NCBI GenBank assembly: GCA_009869945.1
Contig: WIXG01000317.1
Coordinates: forward strand, 1 to 64,000
DNA from: Mesaphorura yosii
Taxonomy: Eukaryota > Arthropoda > Collembola > Poduromorpha > Tullbergiidae
Direction: 5' to 3'
DNA length: 64,000 nucleotides
A model generated the notes under the pieces. It was not told the origin of the DNA, searched no databases, and saw only the letters and a program-made list of their open reading frames with translations. How positions within the stretch are numbered: the first letter of the stretch is position 1; every line of letters begins with the position of its first letter. Below are positions 34,656-46,485 of this stretch, one piece after another. The translations under genes and the position numbers were made by a program.

Positions 34656-37576
34656 ATGCACAAATCCGTGTCCGTGGTGTTAATCTCACTTGCGGCTGCA
34701 CTGCAGCAACTGCCAACATTCTCCGCCCATTTGGACACGAATCCTTCATCGAGTTTGCAACGAAATAGCTACGACAAAGATGACGGGAATCAAAGCGGAG
34801 CGTTGCGGAATTCTGTGGGTAAGCAATTGTCATTTCGTCGGATTGCAACAGTGGAAAGGTGCAGAAAGTTCAATCCACTTGAATCGTGCTCTAAAGCTAA
34901 ACGAGTGCATTTTCGCAATTTGACTTTTGCTCTCTGAAGACAGCTCTCAATTCAATTCATTGAATTTGCAATGGAGAAGCAACGTCTGTTCATATAAGCT
35001 TGCGTCCGCAATTATTTTCTGTTAAATGTTAACACCTTTCCCATGCATCAGACCAATTTTACAAAATGATTTAGTAAAATTCTCCGTTTTCCTTCTAATT
35101 TTAACACCTTGCTATTAATTAAAGACGATGGTACAACTTCGAATTTCTTGAATGAATTTGAAAGGTGAGAGAGAGGTGAATTGGGGTTAAGGCGTGAATT
35201 AAATGATTATGCAGCTCAGTTTCCTCAATTGCGATGAGTTCAAATTTCGGTTTTCTTCAACGCAAAATTCGAATTTGTATATCCTGAACGCTACATTATT
35301 TTGTCATTATGCCACCTTTCGAAACATTTTATGTCCGACATGAATTCGTACGATGTTCAAAGAAACCATCATAATCACATGCGTTTTGTGATCATCTTTT
35401 CAGGACAAGTCGCCAAAGAACGGTCACTCTACTTCGACGCGATCATTTTTCCTGAAACTGTCCTTCCGTTTTCCTCCAGCAACAAATCGGGGTCCAAAGG
35501 GAACAACCAGCCAATAACTTCTAAATCTGACATCAAATGTGTCACCGTGGACGGTAAAACTGGTGTTTGCCGCAGCATTTTGGCGTGTGAAGCAAACATT
35601 CATTTTCAGTCCCTGTTTACTCACCGAGTTGTAGAGTGTGGCCTGCACGACAATGGCGATATTGAACTCATTTGTTGTCCTCGTAAGTTTGGTCAAGGGA
35701 TATGAAAGTAATTAAAAACCAATTAGAACTTTGTTCGGAAGCTGGTTATGGGAGAGTCCCATTTGTTCCGACATCATAATTAATGACTCGCCATGCCTAG
35801 CTGGCCAACAATAAAACAAAACAGGAGGCTAACTGACAGTCAATATCTCGATTCTCAAACCCATTCATGACCCATGACGCACTATTGTTGCTTTTGATTT
35901 AAACAGAGTGGGTGGGCACACCAGCGGCTAAAATTTCAAGTACGCCGAAAGGACAGTCAAAGCCAGTGCAAGTTGCGGCTCCAAGTTCAGTGCCAACATC
36001 AACATTGAACAATGAGCTGAGTGTAAATAAGAATGTGAGCTGTCTTAATTTCAAATGCGAATAAACCAAGTTAGTTATTTTTGACAGATGATTTAACCTA
36101 ATTAACAAACTCATTCCTGTAGGGTAACGAGGCATCACAGTCTCCACCACCGCCATCAACTTCGGTGGGACTCTCGACCCCTTCTCAAGAGCACGACGTA
36201 GTTGAAACAGATGAGGTCCAGGAAAGTAAGTTGCAAATTGCCCCATTCCTAATAGCGTCAGGCTGAGTTTAAGAAATGAAGCTGCCACTGCAGAGCATGA
36301 GGATTAAATCTTGCGAATTTATTGATGTGGCCCATTTTGCCTTGCGACATAAAGCATTCTTGTGTCTTGCCATTAATTACATGATGCAAGATCCGCTGAA
36401 AGGATAAGGAAAACTGCACGTTAACGAGCATAAAGTGCATGGTCACAACTAATTAAATTTTGTGTCCGCCTTTTTCTTATTTCAGTCTGTGGAATATTTG
36501 ACATTTCACGTTTGAGCATAAAAGGAAAAGGAATCCAACCAAATGGCGGAGTTTTATGGCCGTGGACGGTAGGTGAACGATGAAATGCTGATTACATGCT
36601 AGACTCCCATTACAAATTTTACGAATACGAGCCCTATCCGCGTATATTCATGATATCGCATTTGCTCACATTCATCGTATAGGTTTCAATTGGCAGACGA
36701 CACGAAGATGGTTCAATCAACTTTAGATGTCTTGGATCTTTGATCACGAGAGAATTCATTCTATCGACAGCCCAGTGCGTTCAGCGGGATCCAAATGTGG
36801 TGCTAGTTGGTCGAGGGTATTTGGGCCTTGTGTCAGCGACTGAGAGTCTTCAATTTGCAGAAGCCATTAAAGTCCTGTCTAGGGTGGAATTCCACCAACG
36901 ATACAAGCAGCCATATGTCTATCAAAACATTGCAGTCGTCCGTCTCAAAAGCCCGATTTACGTGACGGGAGAAAGAATTCCAGTGTGTTTCCCATTCTTG
37001 GCAGGAGTGTTGGACATAATTCCATTTACAGGGAAGGTGGCCACAGCAATTGGGTTTGACACTTCGAAAAGTACATTTGGCTTCAACTAAAGGCCAAACT
37101 GAGAAAGCATCAAAATCCCTCAATGCCTACTTTTTGTTTCCAGGTGTAGATAAAATTACATTTGGTATTGAGGAGTACGAAATTTTAAATGCGACACATT
37201 GTTCAAAGATAATTGGCGCTCACAAGCTGCAGACAAGAGTGAGATTTCCGGTTGGAATAAAAGGCGACCATATGTGTGGACTAATCAAAAACCCATCCAC
37301 GTTATGTCAAGTTAGTCGGTCATGAGAAACCTCTTTCGAACGATACCACCCTACCACTCTAATTCTTGAACGAATTGGCAGGCTCCCGGATCACCTCTTG
37401 TAATCTTTGACTCGGCCAGTAACGCTCATGTTATAATCGGGATTTCAACCGGTGACCCAACTTGTGACGAAATGAAGCGACAACTTGTAACATTCACGAG
37501 AATAAACGCCTTTAGCACGTGGGTACGAAACCGAGTAGGAAAACTTCCGGATCCACCACCTTGCTACGCAAACTAA
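34656..37576 (+). CDS. CLIP-domain serine protease homolog, catalytically dead
   Basis: Eight exons join in phase (34656-34818, 35404-35682, 35907-36034, 36123-36225, 36486-36568, 36683-37070, 37144-37310, 37382-37576), giving 501 residues. A signal peptide (MHKSVSVVLISLAAALQQL) is followed by a CLIP domain at about 100-147 with the six-cysteine pattern ending ELICCP, a Pro/Ser linker, and a trypsin-like domain from about 225. All three catalytic positions are changed: STAQC replaces AAHC (His to Gln), YQNIAVVRL replaces the DIAL block (Asp to Asn), and CQAPGSPLV stands where GDSGGP should be. Such homologs act as non-enzymatic cofactors in melanisation and Toll cascades or in cuticle adhesion. 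I cannot tell which role applies. Confidence 0.9.
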
Positions 37577-38459
37577 CGACCGACGACATCATTGTGCAAT
37601 ATCATTGGACAAGAAAGGTTCACGAACAGCATGAAATTCGTAAAGTTGTCATAAAATCTTAAAGGCATGTGAGTAATGAACAAATTATAAATCCACGTAA
37701 TTCTTATTTTATTTTATTAGCATTAACCCTCAAAATGAATATGAACACATTTAGTAACAGACCACAGCAATATTCTCATTCTAACACATTCTATTGCCAT
37801 CTAAGCTACGTGACTTAATATTATCCGTCACTCTACATTTAACTGGAAACTTAATCTCTGCGAAAACATTGTCTTGATTATTCCTTATAAAACATAGAAT
37901 GAGACCTTCCACGCTACATTTTATTTTCGACAAGCTCAACGTCTTATAATAAAGATTGTATTGAACAGGCTCCAATACTTACACAGATGTAATGAATGTA
38001 TCGTCTGACAATGAATTCTTAACCATTTCTGAGATTTTTACTTATTCCTAGGACTTTTACAACAGCTGACGACTGACGTTGAGAATTAATTGTTACGGAC
38101 TATTCTACATACATACAAAATGAAAGAATATGTGGATCTGTAATTAGAAGTACTCCGACATCTCACAAAACTGGACCAGGTATAAAACGGTCAAGTATTC
38201 GTGACTGAAAATTCTGCTCTTAACGATCTTTATGAAAAACATGTCTCAAAATAAAAAAAATGTTGGAGTCCCGCATCAGAAATTAATACACGTAAATATT
38301 TTAGTTACACATATATCTTTTAGATACTGCACGGAGTTTAATTTACGAGGTTGACGTCATCACATCGACACGCCAACTTTAAGTTAAGTAATGGAGAAAA
38401 TATACAGTTTGAGGTTCAATGCAAATGCGCTCGTACAAAGCCAAGTTACACAAAGGAAG
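37577..38459. other. Convergent 3' region
   Basis: AT-rich DNA holding the facing 3' ends of the CLIP homolog and the LEM gene; no coding potential seen. Confidence 0.55.
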
Positions 38460-40097
38460 TTATTGTTGCTTTTGCGCCTCTACTTTTCTCAAAACTGCTT
38501 CCATTTCTTGGTCGATTTTTTGATCCTCGGTTAATTCTGGGTTACCCATCTGGTTAAAGGCAAAAACGAGTCAAGCAAACTTTTATGCTCCAGCAGACAT
38601 AGAGAGTGAAATCGGGACTCGAAACTGACCGCGTAGTAAACAGCAATGAGCAGAACGAGCAGAGCCAATCCAACAAATACGAGCATGCCAAAGCGGTTGT
38701 GATTTTCCTCGGCAGGTTTATCAATGAGCTGTTTGCCAATAAGCCTCCCGGTCGACTGCTCTGTGGAACTGCAAATTGAATTTCAAGAGAAGAGAAGAAA
38801 TTTGAGGCTTGGTTAGGCATCCTTAACAGATGTAACACGGACAATGGCTATTAACTTAATCAGATCGGAACTCTGAGCATACCTTGAGTACAAGTGCGAT
38901 CTTGAGGCAGTGGATCTGAAACCACTAGTCAACGTTGTAGTGCTTGAAGAAACACGAGTTGGTGCCAAAGATTCTTCTGAAACCATCGGTTGAGTCGGAC
39001 GCTTACTGACCGGAGTAGTTCTTGTTTCTTCTAAATATTTGTAATATACAACAGTTTGAAGTTTGCATAGATTAAGCCACTTTAAAATAGAAGATTCCGA
39101 ATAGCTAGTACCTCTCCAATAACCTTTGGCAGGTCTAGTACTCGAAAGTGGAGTATCCGGAGTGTGTCTAGCAGATGTGTCCGCAACCGCGGCTCTAGTT
39201 TGGTCTTTCGGAGTTCCACTTTGACTCTTACGAGGAGCTGACGGACGTCGAATGACAAAATCCCTAAAATTTATAAGGTCAGTTTATTTCATATTCTGTG
39301 GCCTGCAATTGTGGGCTACTGTCTTCGCTTAAAATTAATTAAAAATTGAACTTACTCTTCGGAGGAATAGCCGTTTCCATTTTCAACGCCATTGGCTCCA
39401 TTGGCATGCCCACGGGGGCCACCATGCAGGTGGTCAAAAAGCATTTTCTCGTAGATTAATCGTGTGCTAGCTGTAAACGAGTAGGGGAAATAGATCAATC
39501 ATTTCCACGCCAGTGAATGATAGTAAACAACTCACCAACGACTGGGCCACCAGACAATCCTCTCTGAGTAAGCCGTTCGTACAACTCGGCATCAGTAAGA
39601 TTTCTAATTTCAGCCTCGGTCAAGGCATCCGGGTTCGAAGGGGATGCCTGAAGTAAGGAGGAAGAAGTTAATTTCATGCATACACTTGTGTCTTAACCCA
39701 TGCAGCAGTAAAACAAAGATCAAGCACCAAACATGCAAACAAAACCCCAAACCAGAACCCCTGTAAAAATTAATACTAACTGTAGTGGTGGGTGTGCCAC
39801 GACTGCCAGTTGCCTTAACTGAGCTTATTGATCTCGAGCGTCGAGTTGGCTTCGACTTGTCAAGTGGAGTAGGAGGACTCTCCTCGTCAGAGGAAAAGTC
39901 ACCCGTGGTTTTAATATATTGTTTATAGAGTTTTTCATACTCCTCCTGTACATTTGAATTCCATTCGAAAAGTCATGCAATGCCACCAATTTGAATTTGC
40001 TTTAGAGACTTACCTTTTTGGAGCCACTTGGGGGAAGAGAAACCCCCATATTAACCAGCTCAGCCTTCAGTTGCTCTTTAGTCAACGATGATGACAT
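38460..40097 (-). CDS. LAP2/thymopoietin-like inner nuclear membrane protein (LEM-like plus LEM)
   Basis: Eight exons join in phase (40097-40014, 39945-39781, 39647-39536, 39470-39356, 39263-39112, 39030-38883, 38768-38630, 38549-38460), giving 334 residues. Residues 1-43 resemble the LEM-like DNA-binding domain of LAP2 (LTKEQLKAELVNMGVSLP, then YEKLYKQYI). A linker with DFSSDEESPPTP matches the same place in vertebrate LAP2. A LEM domain follows at about 88-132 (LTDAELYERLTQRGLSGGPV, RLIYEKMLF), which in this family binds BAF. A Ser/Thr/Pro nucleoplasmic region leads to one membrane segment (FGMLVFVGLALLVLLIAVYY) and a 30-residue lumenal tail. The layout is that of LAP2-beta rather than emerin or MAN1. 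A 5' UTR exon probably ends at 40282. Confidence 0.85.
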
Positions 40098-40886
40098 CCT
40101 GCAATGACACATTGATACTCAGCAGAGAATGACAAGAATTACAATATCTTACTCATGAATATGAACGGTTCATAATGAATCTAAGTTTACTTAAGCAAAA
40201 ATGGACTGGTGTGTAATAGCCGAAGATGCAAAGGCAAGTAAACTACATGTTAAAGGTTAAGTTGCCGACTTGAGTACTTACGTGATAAGTTTGAAGATCC
40301 TGGTCAGTGTATCCAAATCAACTGATAGGAACTGTTGACAAAGGTCGGTTGGAACTAATTCGATCTACAATTTATCGAAAAATTGATTGATTAAACCAGA
40401 GCAGCTGCATAGACACTGACGGGACAGAAGACTGGACAATCCAAAAGGAAAAAACTAACAGTGGAACGAAAGCGTTGTGGTTTCTTGTTTTACGAGACGA
40501 AACGAGTTTCGCACCCGGCACTAGCCAAACAAACTCGATCTTACTGGTATCGTTTTGTATCTATTAACATGTCCTTCAGGTTGGAGAGGCTTCTTCTTGG
40601 CTTCTGTGCTCGTGAGCTTGTAGTGTCGTCGCGTTCTTTCGCTCGCTCTGCGCGTCGTCCTCTTCAACTCCAACCAATTCAACTCGAGTTTCAAGCATTG
40701 AGTCAGTTCAAGCAAGTATTACGCACATGTAGCGCCATTTGAATGGATAGCGAAACACGACACATGCGCTGAACTTGCTGAAATTAATTGAGACGGGTCA
40801 TCAATGCTGAAAATCTTAAATTGACCCATCCAAGATCGCTAAAGTCCGTTGATCAGTTTAGGCTGCCAACTAGGGAACTTACCAAC
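40098..40886. other. Bidirectional promoter region LAP2-like/WDR36
   Basis: About 790 bases between two head-to-head nuclear genes. A minus-strand donor at 40281 (cttatcac|GTAAGT) and an acceptor at about 40099 frame a short 5' UTR intron of the LEM gene. Confidence 0.55.
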
Positions 40887-43800
40887 ATGGACACCGGCAC
40901 AGGCGCCATGATGACAACCACCGGGTTCAGGCATACAGAAAGCAAACTATTTAGTGAGTATAGGACACTTGGTCATATCAGCAACCAGATTCCTTGTTTA
41001 GTCAGGTACATGTTTAAAAGAAGAAAGAATTACATCGTCGGATGCACCGGTCTAAGCTTCAATACTTTTGAGGTTCGTTTTCATCTGTCCATTTGACAAA
41101 TAGTCTGGGCAAATAGTGTGCGCAATTGACTTAATTGGCATATTTTTCTTACTCCGCAGTCACAGCAACTGAAAATGCTGTCAACCAGTCCTGACCATGA
41201 CGCTGAAATCTCATGCATGGCGGCCGATACCTATCATGTGTATACTGTGGTGAAGAAAAAGATTTTCGCATGGAGAAGAGGGGTAGAGGTAAGTGTCAGA
41301 TTAGATCGCTAAGTTTGGAACTTTTCAGCTTCTATCAAGTCGTGAAGTATCACTAATTTGTATCCGTTCTTCGTTCTAGCTGAAACACACTTACAAAGGA
41401 CACGAGTACGATATCAATGGTCTTCTTCCCATTGGAGAGTATTTGCTTTCCTACGATGACGCAGGCGTACTTAAAATGTTTAATATAGTCTCCGAAGGTA
41501 TCGTAGGATAATTTTATTCCCTATAGTAGTGCAGCCACATAATTTTTCAACAGTTACCTAATTAAATATTTTCCCTCCAGAATGCGAATGGACAGTCGAA
41601 TTCCCCATAGACTTCTTTCCGACATGTATGATCCATCCAAAAACGTACATCAACAAGGTGCTAATTGGAACTGCCCAGGGAAAAATGGAACTCTTTAACT
41701 TCAATAGAGTCACATCGATTCATCGGTTTAAGGGATGGGGATATTCAATTCTAGCAATGGCACAGGTGCGAGAACATAATTTGTTCATTTATTTTTGGCT
41801 GTCGTAATTATGACTTTTTATCTTGTCAATCTTCTTTCCCTGATGTAGAGCCCTTACGTGGACATTATAGCAGCGTGTTTGGTCAATAAGTCCATAATGT
41901 TTCATCAGTTAAAATCCGATCAACACGTATTGGAACTCAAATGTTTTGAAACTCCAATAAGTCTGGCGTTCCGTTCTGATCGCAATGACACTCTAATTGT
42001 TGGAGGAGATAAAGGAAGCATTACAGTATGGAATACAGCATGTAAGCTGGTTTGGCCATTTGCTTATTTAAATCCTGATATACCAATGCATTATTCGTAC
42101 CTATGCTCTTATGCGTACTTGTTTTCCTTTAGTGGGCGAAATGTCGTCCTTTAAGAAATTTGCTCATCGAAGCCCTGTTAAAGGACTGCAGTGTTTTCAT
42201 CAGGAACCAATATTCGTTACATCCGCAGCCGATAATACTATCAAGGTAATTTCTATGTTGTAGCAAAAGTTGTGAGCATATAATTACGGGAAATTCAACA
42301 ACATTGCCATTACTTAGGTGTGGATATTTGACTTGCCGGATGGCGCGTATCGTCTTTATAGTAGTAGAAGTGGTCATTTCACGCCCTCGAACCGCATAAG
42401 ATTTTATGGTCCTGATGGAAAGAATATTGCCAGTGCTGGGAGCGACAAAACCTTACGCAGTTTTCATGTTTATAATGAAACATACAGTCGTACTATCGGC
42501 AAAGCTAAAATTCCTCTCCATCAACTCAGGATGAAAGCAAATACCCCAGGTGAAGAGTTTATGCCTGAAATTGTGGACTTCACCGAAGGTAATTGTTCTA
42601 GAAGACTCGAATTGGAACCTTATGATTGAAATTGCTACAGGGGAGTTTCTTCATTTCAAAAGACAGCGTCACAGATCCAGACCACCACGGAAGTCACGCA
42701 GCCATCCATGCCGAACAGGTCAATATAACCACGTGGTCCTTCAAAGACAAGAAGCGTGAGAAAGTCATACTGGAACCTACTTATGATAACGAGGCCCAAT
42801 CCGCAACTGTAAGTCCAAACGAATGGGGTAAAAACTCTCTTGAATAGTTATAAGTCCGATTTGCAACTAAACACTAGACCGACTATGCTGTAAAAATGGA
42901 TGTTGACAATTTAAAGCACTACCTGTGTCGAGTCAGTTTGTGCTAGCTTGAATTACAGCTTTTTTTTTGTCTTTTGCACTTCAGTGCGTGTGCATCACTT
43001 CCTGTGGCCAATTTGTCATTGCTGGGTACGACAATGGGTGGGTTCAGCGGTTCAATATCCAGTCAGGCAGACACAGGATGACGTATGGATCTCCAGCAGC
43101 ACATGAGTAAGGGAAGCTTGGTCGGTGCGGAATAGGTTTTTAAGGCATCAAGAGGATTTTATGCTCTCTCATTGTTTTTTAGGCTGACAGTGAATGGTGT
43201 CGTTGTTGACCAAGTGAATCAAATCGTTGCTAGTGGTGGCGGCAATGTAATGAAATTTTGGAGTTTCGACACTGGTGAATTACTCAAAACTCATGAACTG
43301 CCGGGAGATATTCTTACTATGTTTTCTCATCGTGTCAGGTAACTTATTAATAGATGAAGCCGACTGACTCCCATTGTCCACAGTATTGTGAATTGATTGT
43401 CTGTTTAATATTGCAGCGGGTTGATCGCGGTAGCGCTGGATACCTGCAGTATCGTTGTATTGAATATTTTCAGTATGGATGTGTTTAGAAACCTCCATGA
43501 ATTGTCGTCTCCAATTTTGTGTGGATGTTTTTCTCCTGACAATCGTTGGCTCACAGCTTCTACTTCCGATGGTCTCATTCGAACTTGGGATTTACCCACC
43601 TCGAGGTAAATACGTTTGATACGTTTGGATGATGAACAATTTCTTAAAATCTAAGTTAACCGAAATTCTGTTTATTTTACAGTTTAATCGATGTATTTCG
43701 CATGTATTCGCTTGTTCGCTGTATGGATTATTCACCCACTGGTGGATTTTTGGCCATGACATTGCACGACTCTGTCGGCATTCTTGTGTGGACAAACAAA

Positions 43801-44929
43801 TCGCTATATGAGTATTTATCGCTGATGCCAATTTCTGCTGAATTTGAACCGGAACTTCCTGTATGTCCTGAAGAACAGGATACTGATCTTATTGAAAAAA
43901 TGGGTGGGTACATAATTCATTTCGAATTTCAACAGAGCAAAGATAGATAAATTTAGTTAGGGTTGACCAGCAATTTCTTATAATCGGATTGAACTTACCC
44001 TTATAGAAGTGGATGAGGTAGAACAAGGCGAAGTCAGCGAAGCAGTAAATCAAGTGTATGAATCAGTGCAACAAATTGACAACAATGTCACGCTGAGCTT
44101 GCTTCCAAGCGCAAAATGGAAGAATTTGTTGAATCTAGACACTATTAAGGTATTGTATAGCCTTTCCCTTTACCTGAACCTTTCCTTCTTTATTAAGTGA
44201 GATTTTAAGCGAAATGTGTCTTATGTTTATTTAGATGCGAAATCGTCCAAAGATGCCTCCGAAAACGTATGTTGCGCCATTCTTCCTGTCCACACTACTT
44301 GGCGCACCGGCAGATGAGCAAAATAAAGAGGAGATAGACGAACCAAGATCTTCAACTTCTAGAGTTGCACGGAATGATAGAAATGTACAACCCATGGAGC
44401 TATCCACATTTGGGAAGTGCTTATCGAAAGCTCTGACCTGGAAACGCTGTAATGTTTTCATTTTTGCCATTCTTATGTTATACAAAGGATTAATTCAAGT
44501 TAATCATTTACAGGCGAAAGATTGTTAGAAATGCTGGCCTCCATGAGTCCAACAAACATTGAAACCGAATTTATGGCTCTACAACCTTTAGGAGGAGGTT
44601 CAAGACAATTGATGAAGAACTTTCTACTTTTTACCCGTGTGGTCGTTGAGAAAAATGTTGCCTTCGAAGCGAACGAAGCGTATTTGGCGTTATTTCTCAA
44701 GGTTAGCCTATTTCTAAAATAGTAGTGCAATCAGATAAATTACACTAATCGCAAATTAAAAATGTGACGTATTTAGCTTCACGGAGAACAAATTCGCCAT
44801 GATGAGATGCTGTTGGAAACTCTGAAGGACCTGCACAGGGTGATGCGACCCCGTGATGAAAGACTTAATCGAGATGTTGTATCCGTCGTAGCTTTCACAC
44901 GATATGTTAAATCAACATTTTTTCTTTAA
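40887..44929 (+). CDS. WDR36: WD repeat protein 36 / UTP21, SSU processome subunit
   Basis: UTP21 is a tandem beta-propeller protein of the UTP-B complex in nucleolar pre-18S rRNA processing. Sixteen exons: 40887-41072, 41160-41288, 41380-41497, 41581-41765, 41849-42041, 42133-42245, 42318-42588, 42641-42808, 42985-43106, 43183-43338, 43417-43605, 43683-43903, 44007-44149, 44235-44448, 44514-44701, 44777-44929, about 915 residues (human 951). WD blocks include GGDKGSITVWNT, SAADNTIKVWIFD and STSDGLIRTWDLP. The Utp21 C-terminal domain shows LLPSAKWKNLLNLDTIK, NIETEFMALQPLGGG and AYLALFLKLHGEQ. All junctions agree in phase except 42588/42641, where the next exon's good frame is one base off beside a GGGG run. 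The start is the first ATG of the frame. Confidence 0.93.
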
Positions 44930-45039
44930 ATGCTGGTTTGAAAGGCTGAATTTTGTACAACATATATTTTAGCATGTTTTAGTTTGATGACAAATATAAG
45001 TCTGGACGTTACATGTGAATTGATGCCTTGAGTGTACGA

Positions 45040-45045
45040 AATAAA
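45040..45045 (+). terminator. Poly(A) signal of WDR36
   Basis: AATAAA about 110 bases past the WDR36 stop codon. Confidence 0.65.
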
Positions 45046-45226
45046 TTGTTTCTGCGCGCGAAACAAATTGAAATCCGAAATCTCAATCTTTAACTTCAAA
45101 ACAAATCTCTAATGATGGGATAAATTCTTGAATATTGGTGACAATCAGAGCTAAGCGTTAATTACCTTAGCTGAAGGTAACTTGTTACTGATACTGCAGA
45201 ACACTATTCACTTATTTGGCTTTAAA

Positions 45227-45742
45227 ATGTCTGGGAAAGAAAATCGTCCACCCCGTCATTCGGATGAGTTGGAGTGGACACAGTTCCGGAGGGAAACACT
45301 TGGAATATTGGCAGAGGAACCCGAGCCACAGGCGTCGAAGTTCTTCAGAAGAGTGAAAGAAAATCCATTGGTTCCAGTCGGTAAGCGCAAGTTTAGTTTA
45401 GTTAGTGCTTAATTCACAGTTGACAGGTCACGAAAAAGTTATTGGTCTCTGAAAGGTTACGGCAGAGAGCGATGTTTCCATCTAAAATCGGGATAGAAGT
45501 CCGTGAACTGTAGAGCAATGCATACATTCAATTAATTTCATGATTTGTTCTGATTGGCAGGAGCACTGGTCACAGTTGGAGCCCTCACATATGGTCTGGC
45601 GGCTATGCGCAAAGGGGAAATTAAGATGTCACAGAAAATGATGCGTTTGCGTGTAGCAGCACAAGGCTTCACCGTCATTGCAATTCTAGGGGGTCTTCTG
45701 GCTAGCTCTTTCACGGGGAAAGGCGACAAGACATCCGTCTAA
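45227..45742 (+). CDS. HIGD2A: HIG1-domain mitochondrial protein (HIGD2A/RCF1 type)
   Basis: HIGD2/RCF1 proteins are inner mitochondrial membrane factors that help assemble cytochrome c oxidase and supercomplexes. Two exons (45227-45380, 45561-45742) join in phase to give 111 residues, close to the 106 of human HIGD2A. The HIG1 block reads KENPLVPVGALVTVGALTYG, then a loop with QKMMRLRVAAQGFT (the QxxxRxRxxxQ signature) and a second membrane helix VIAILGGLLASSF. The N-terminal 40 residues are hydrophilic and unlike the human one. The ATG at 45227 is the first in frame; the preceding frame has no Met. Confidence 0.92.
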
Positions 45743-46485
45743 AATAGTGATGGCATCCTTCAATTCAACTATTCAGCGCAACCTTCTCCTACCTTGGTAC
45801 AATTAACTAAGAATCGCAGTCCAGTTAAAATGGGGCGGTATTTAAAGGATATGCAAAATTAATTCGAAAGGTATGCTAAAATAATTTACCAGCAGTTTAT
45901 AAAAAGACCTGCTAAATTATTATCCCATATGCTAAATTCTTGAAACTTTTGTTCGAAATTTCGTGTTGTAACCTTCATCTGGTACATGAAAAATTATAGT
46001 TGGCACTTCACTTGTTTCTTTAATGATTACCACCACTGCTTAATGGCAACAGTTAACCTAACTTGGGATACTGCAAACCCGGGTCTCATTACAACAAGCC
46101 TAACCTTACCTAAAACAGAACAAATAGAGAGGAAATTGATCGCTGCTGCAACAAATTAGGTTCAAGTTAGTCAATCAGTCACTTTGTGGTCTATTTAAAT
46201 AATTTACATGTAGCATCTACGACCCTAATTTAGCATGCTGATTAATTAAAAATACACACAGGAGTTCAGCACACCTTTCGAATTAATTTAGCAAACCAAA
46301 TAAATCCTTCCCGTTAAAATGTACAAAAACATGAGAGCCTTGAGTCAATCTTTAACTAGAACATGATTATATTTCAAATATGCAAAACGAATAAAATGGT
46401 TGATTGTTACATCTCGCAATGTGAGTCGTTTAGAATTAATTATTATTAGCAAGCAATCATCTTAATCTAGCTGGATTAGCTAGCT
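45743..46485. other. AT-rich spacer before the Dicer fragment
   Basis: No coding frame is seen. It contains the inverted repeat pair listed separately. The lack of any upstream helicase exons here is why the Dicer piece is read as 5' truncated. Confidence 0.5.
45851..46294. repeat. Inverted repeat pair, MITE-like
   Basis: A 30-base segment at 45851-45880 and the reverse complement of 46265-46294 share AAATTAATTCGAAAGGT followed by (A/G)TGCT(A/G)AA, with about four mismatches over 30 bases. About 384 bases lie between the arms. The size and AT content suit a miniature inverted-repeat element. No target duplication was located. Confidence 0.5.

Noticed and set aside
42589-42601. A 13-base intron in WDR36 restoring another frame
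   Set aside because: Far below any workable intron size, and the resulting frame soon reaches a stop.
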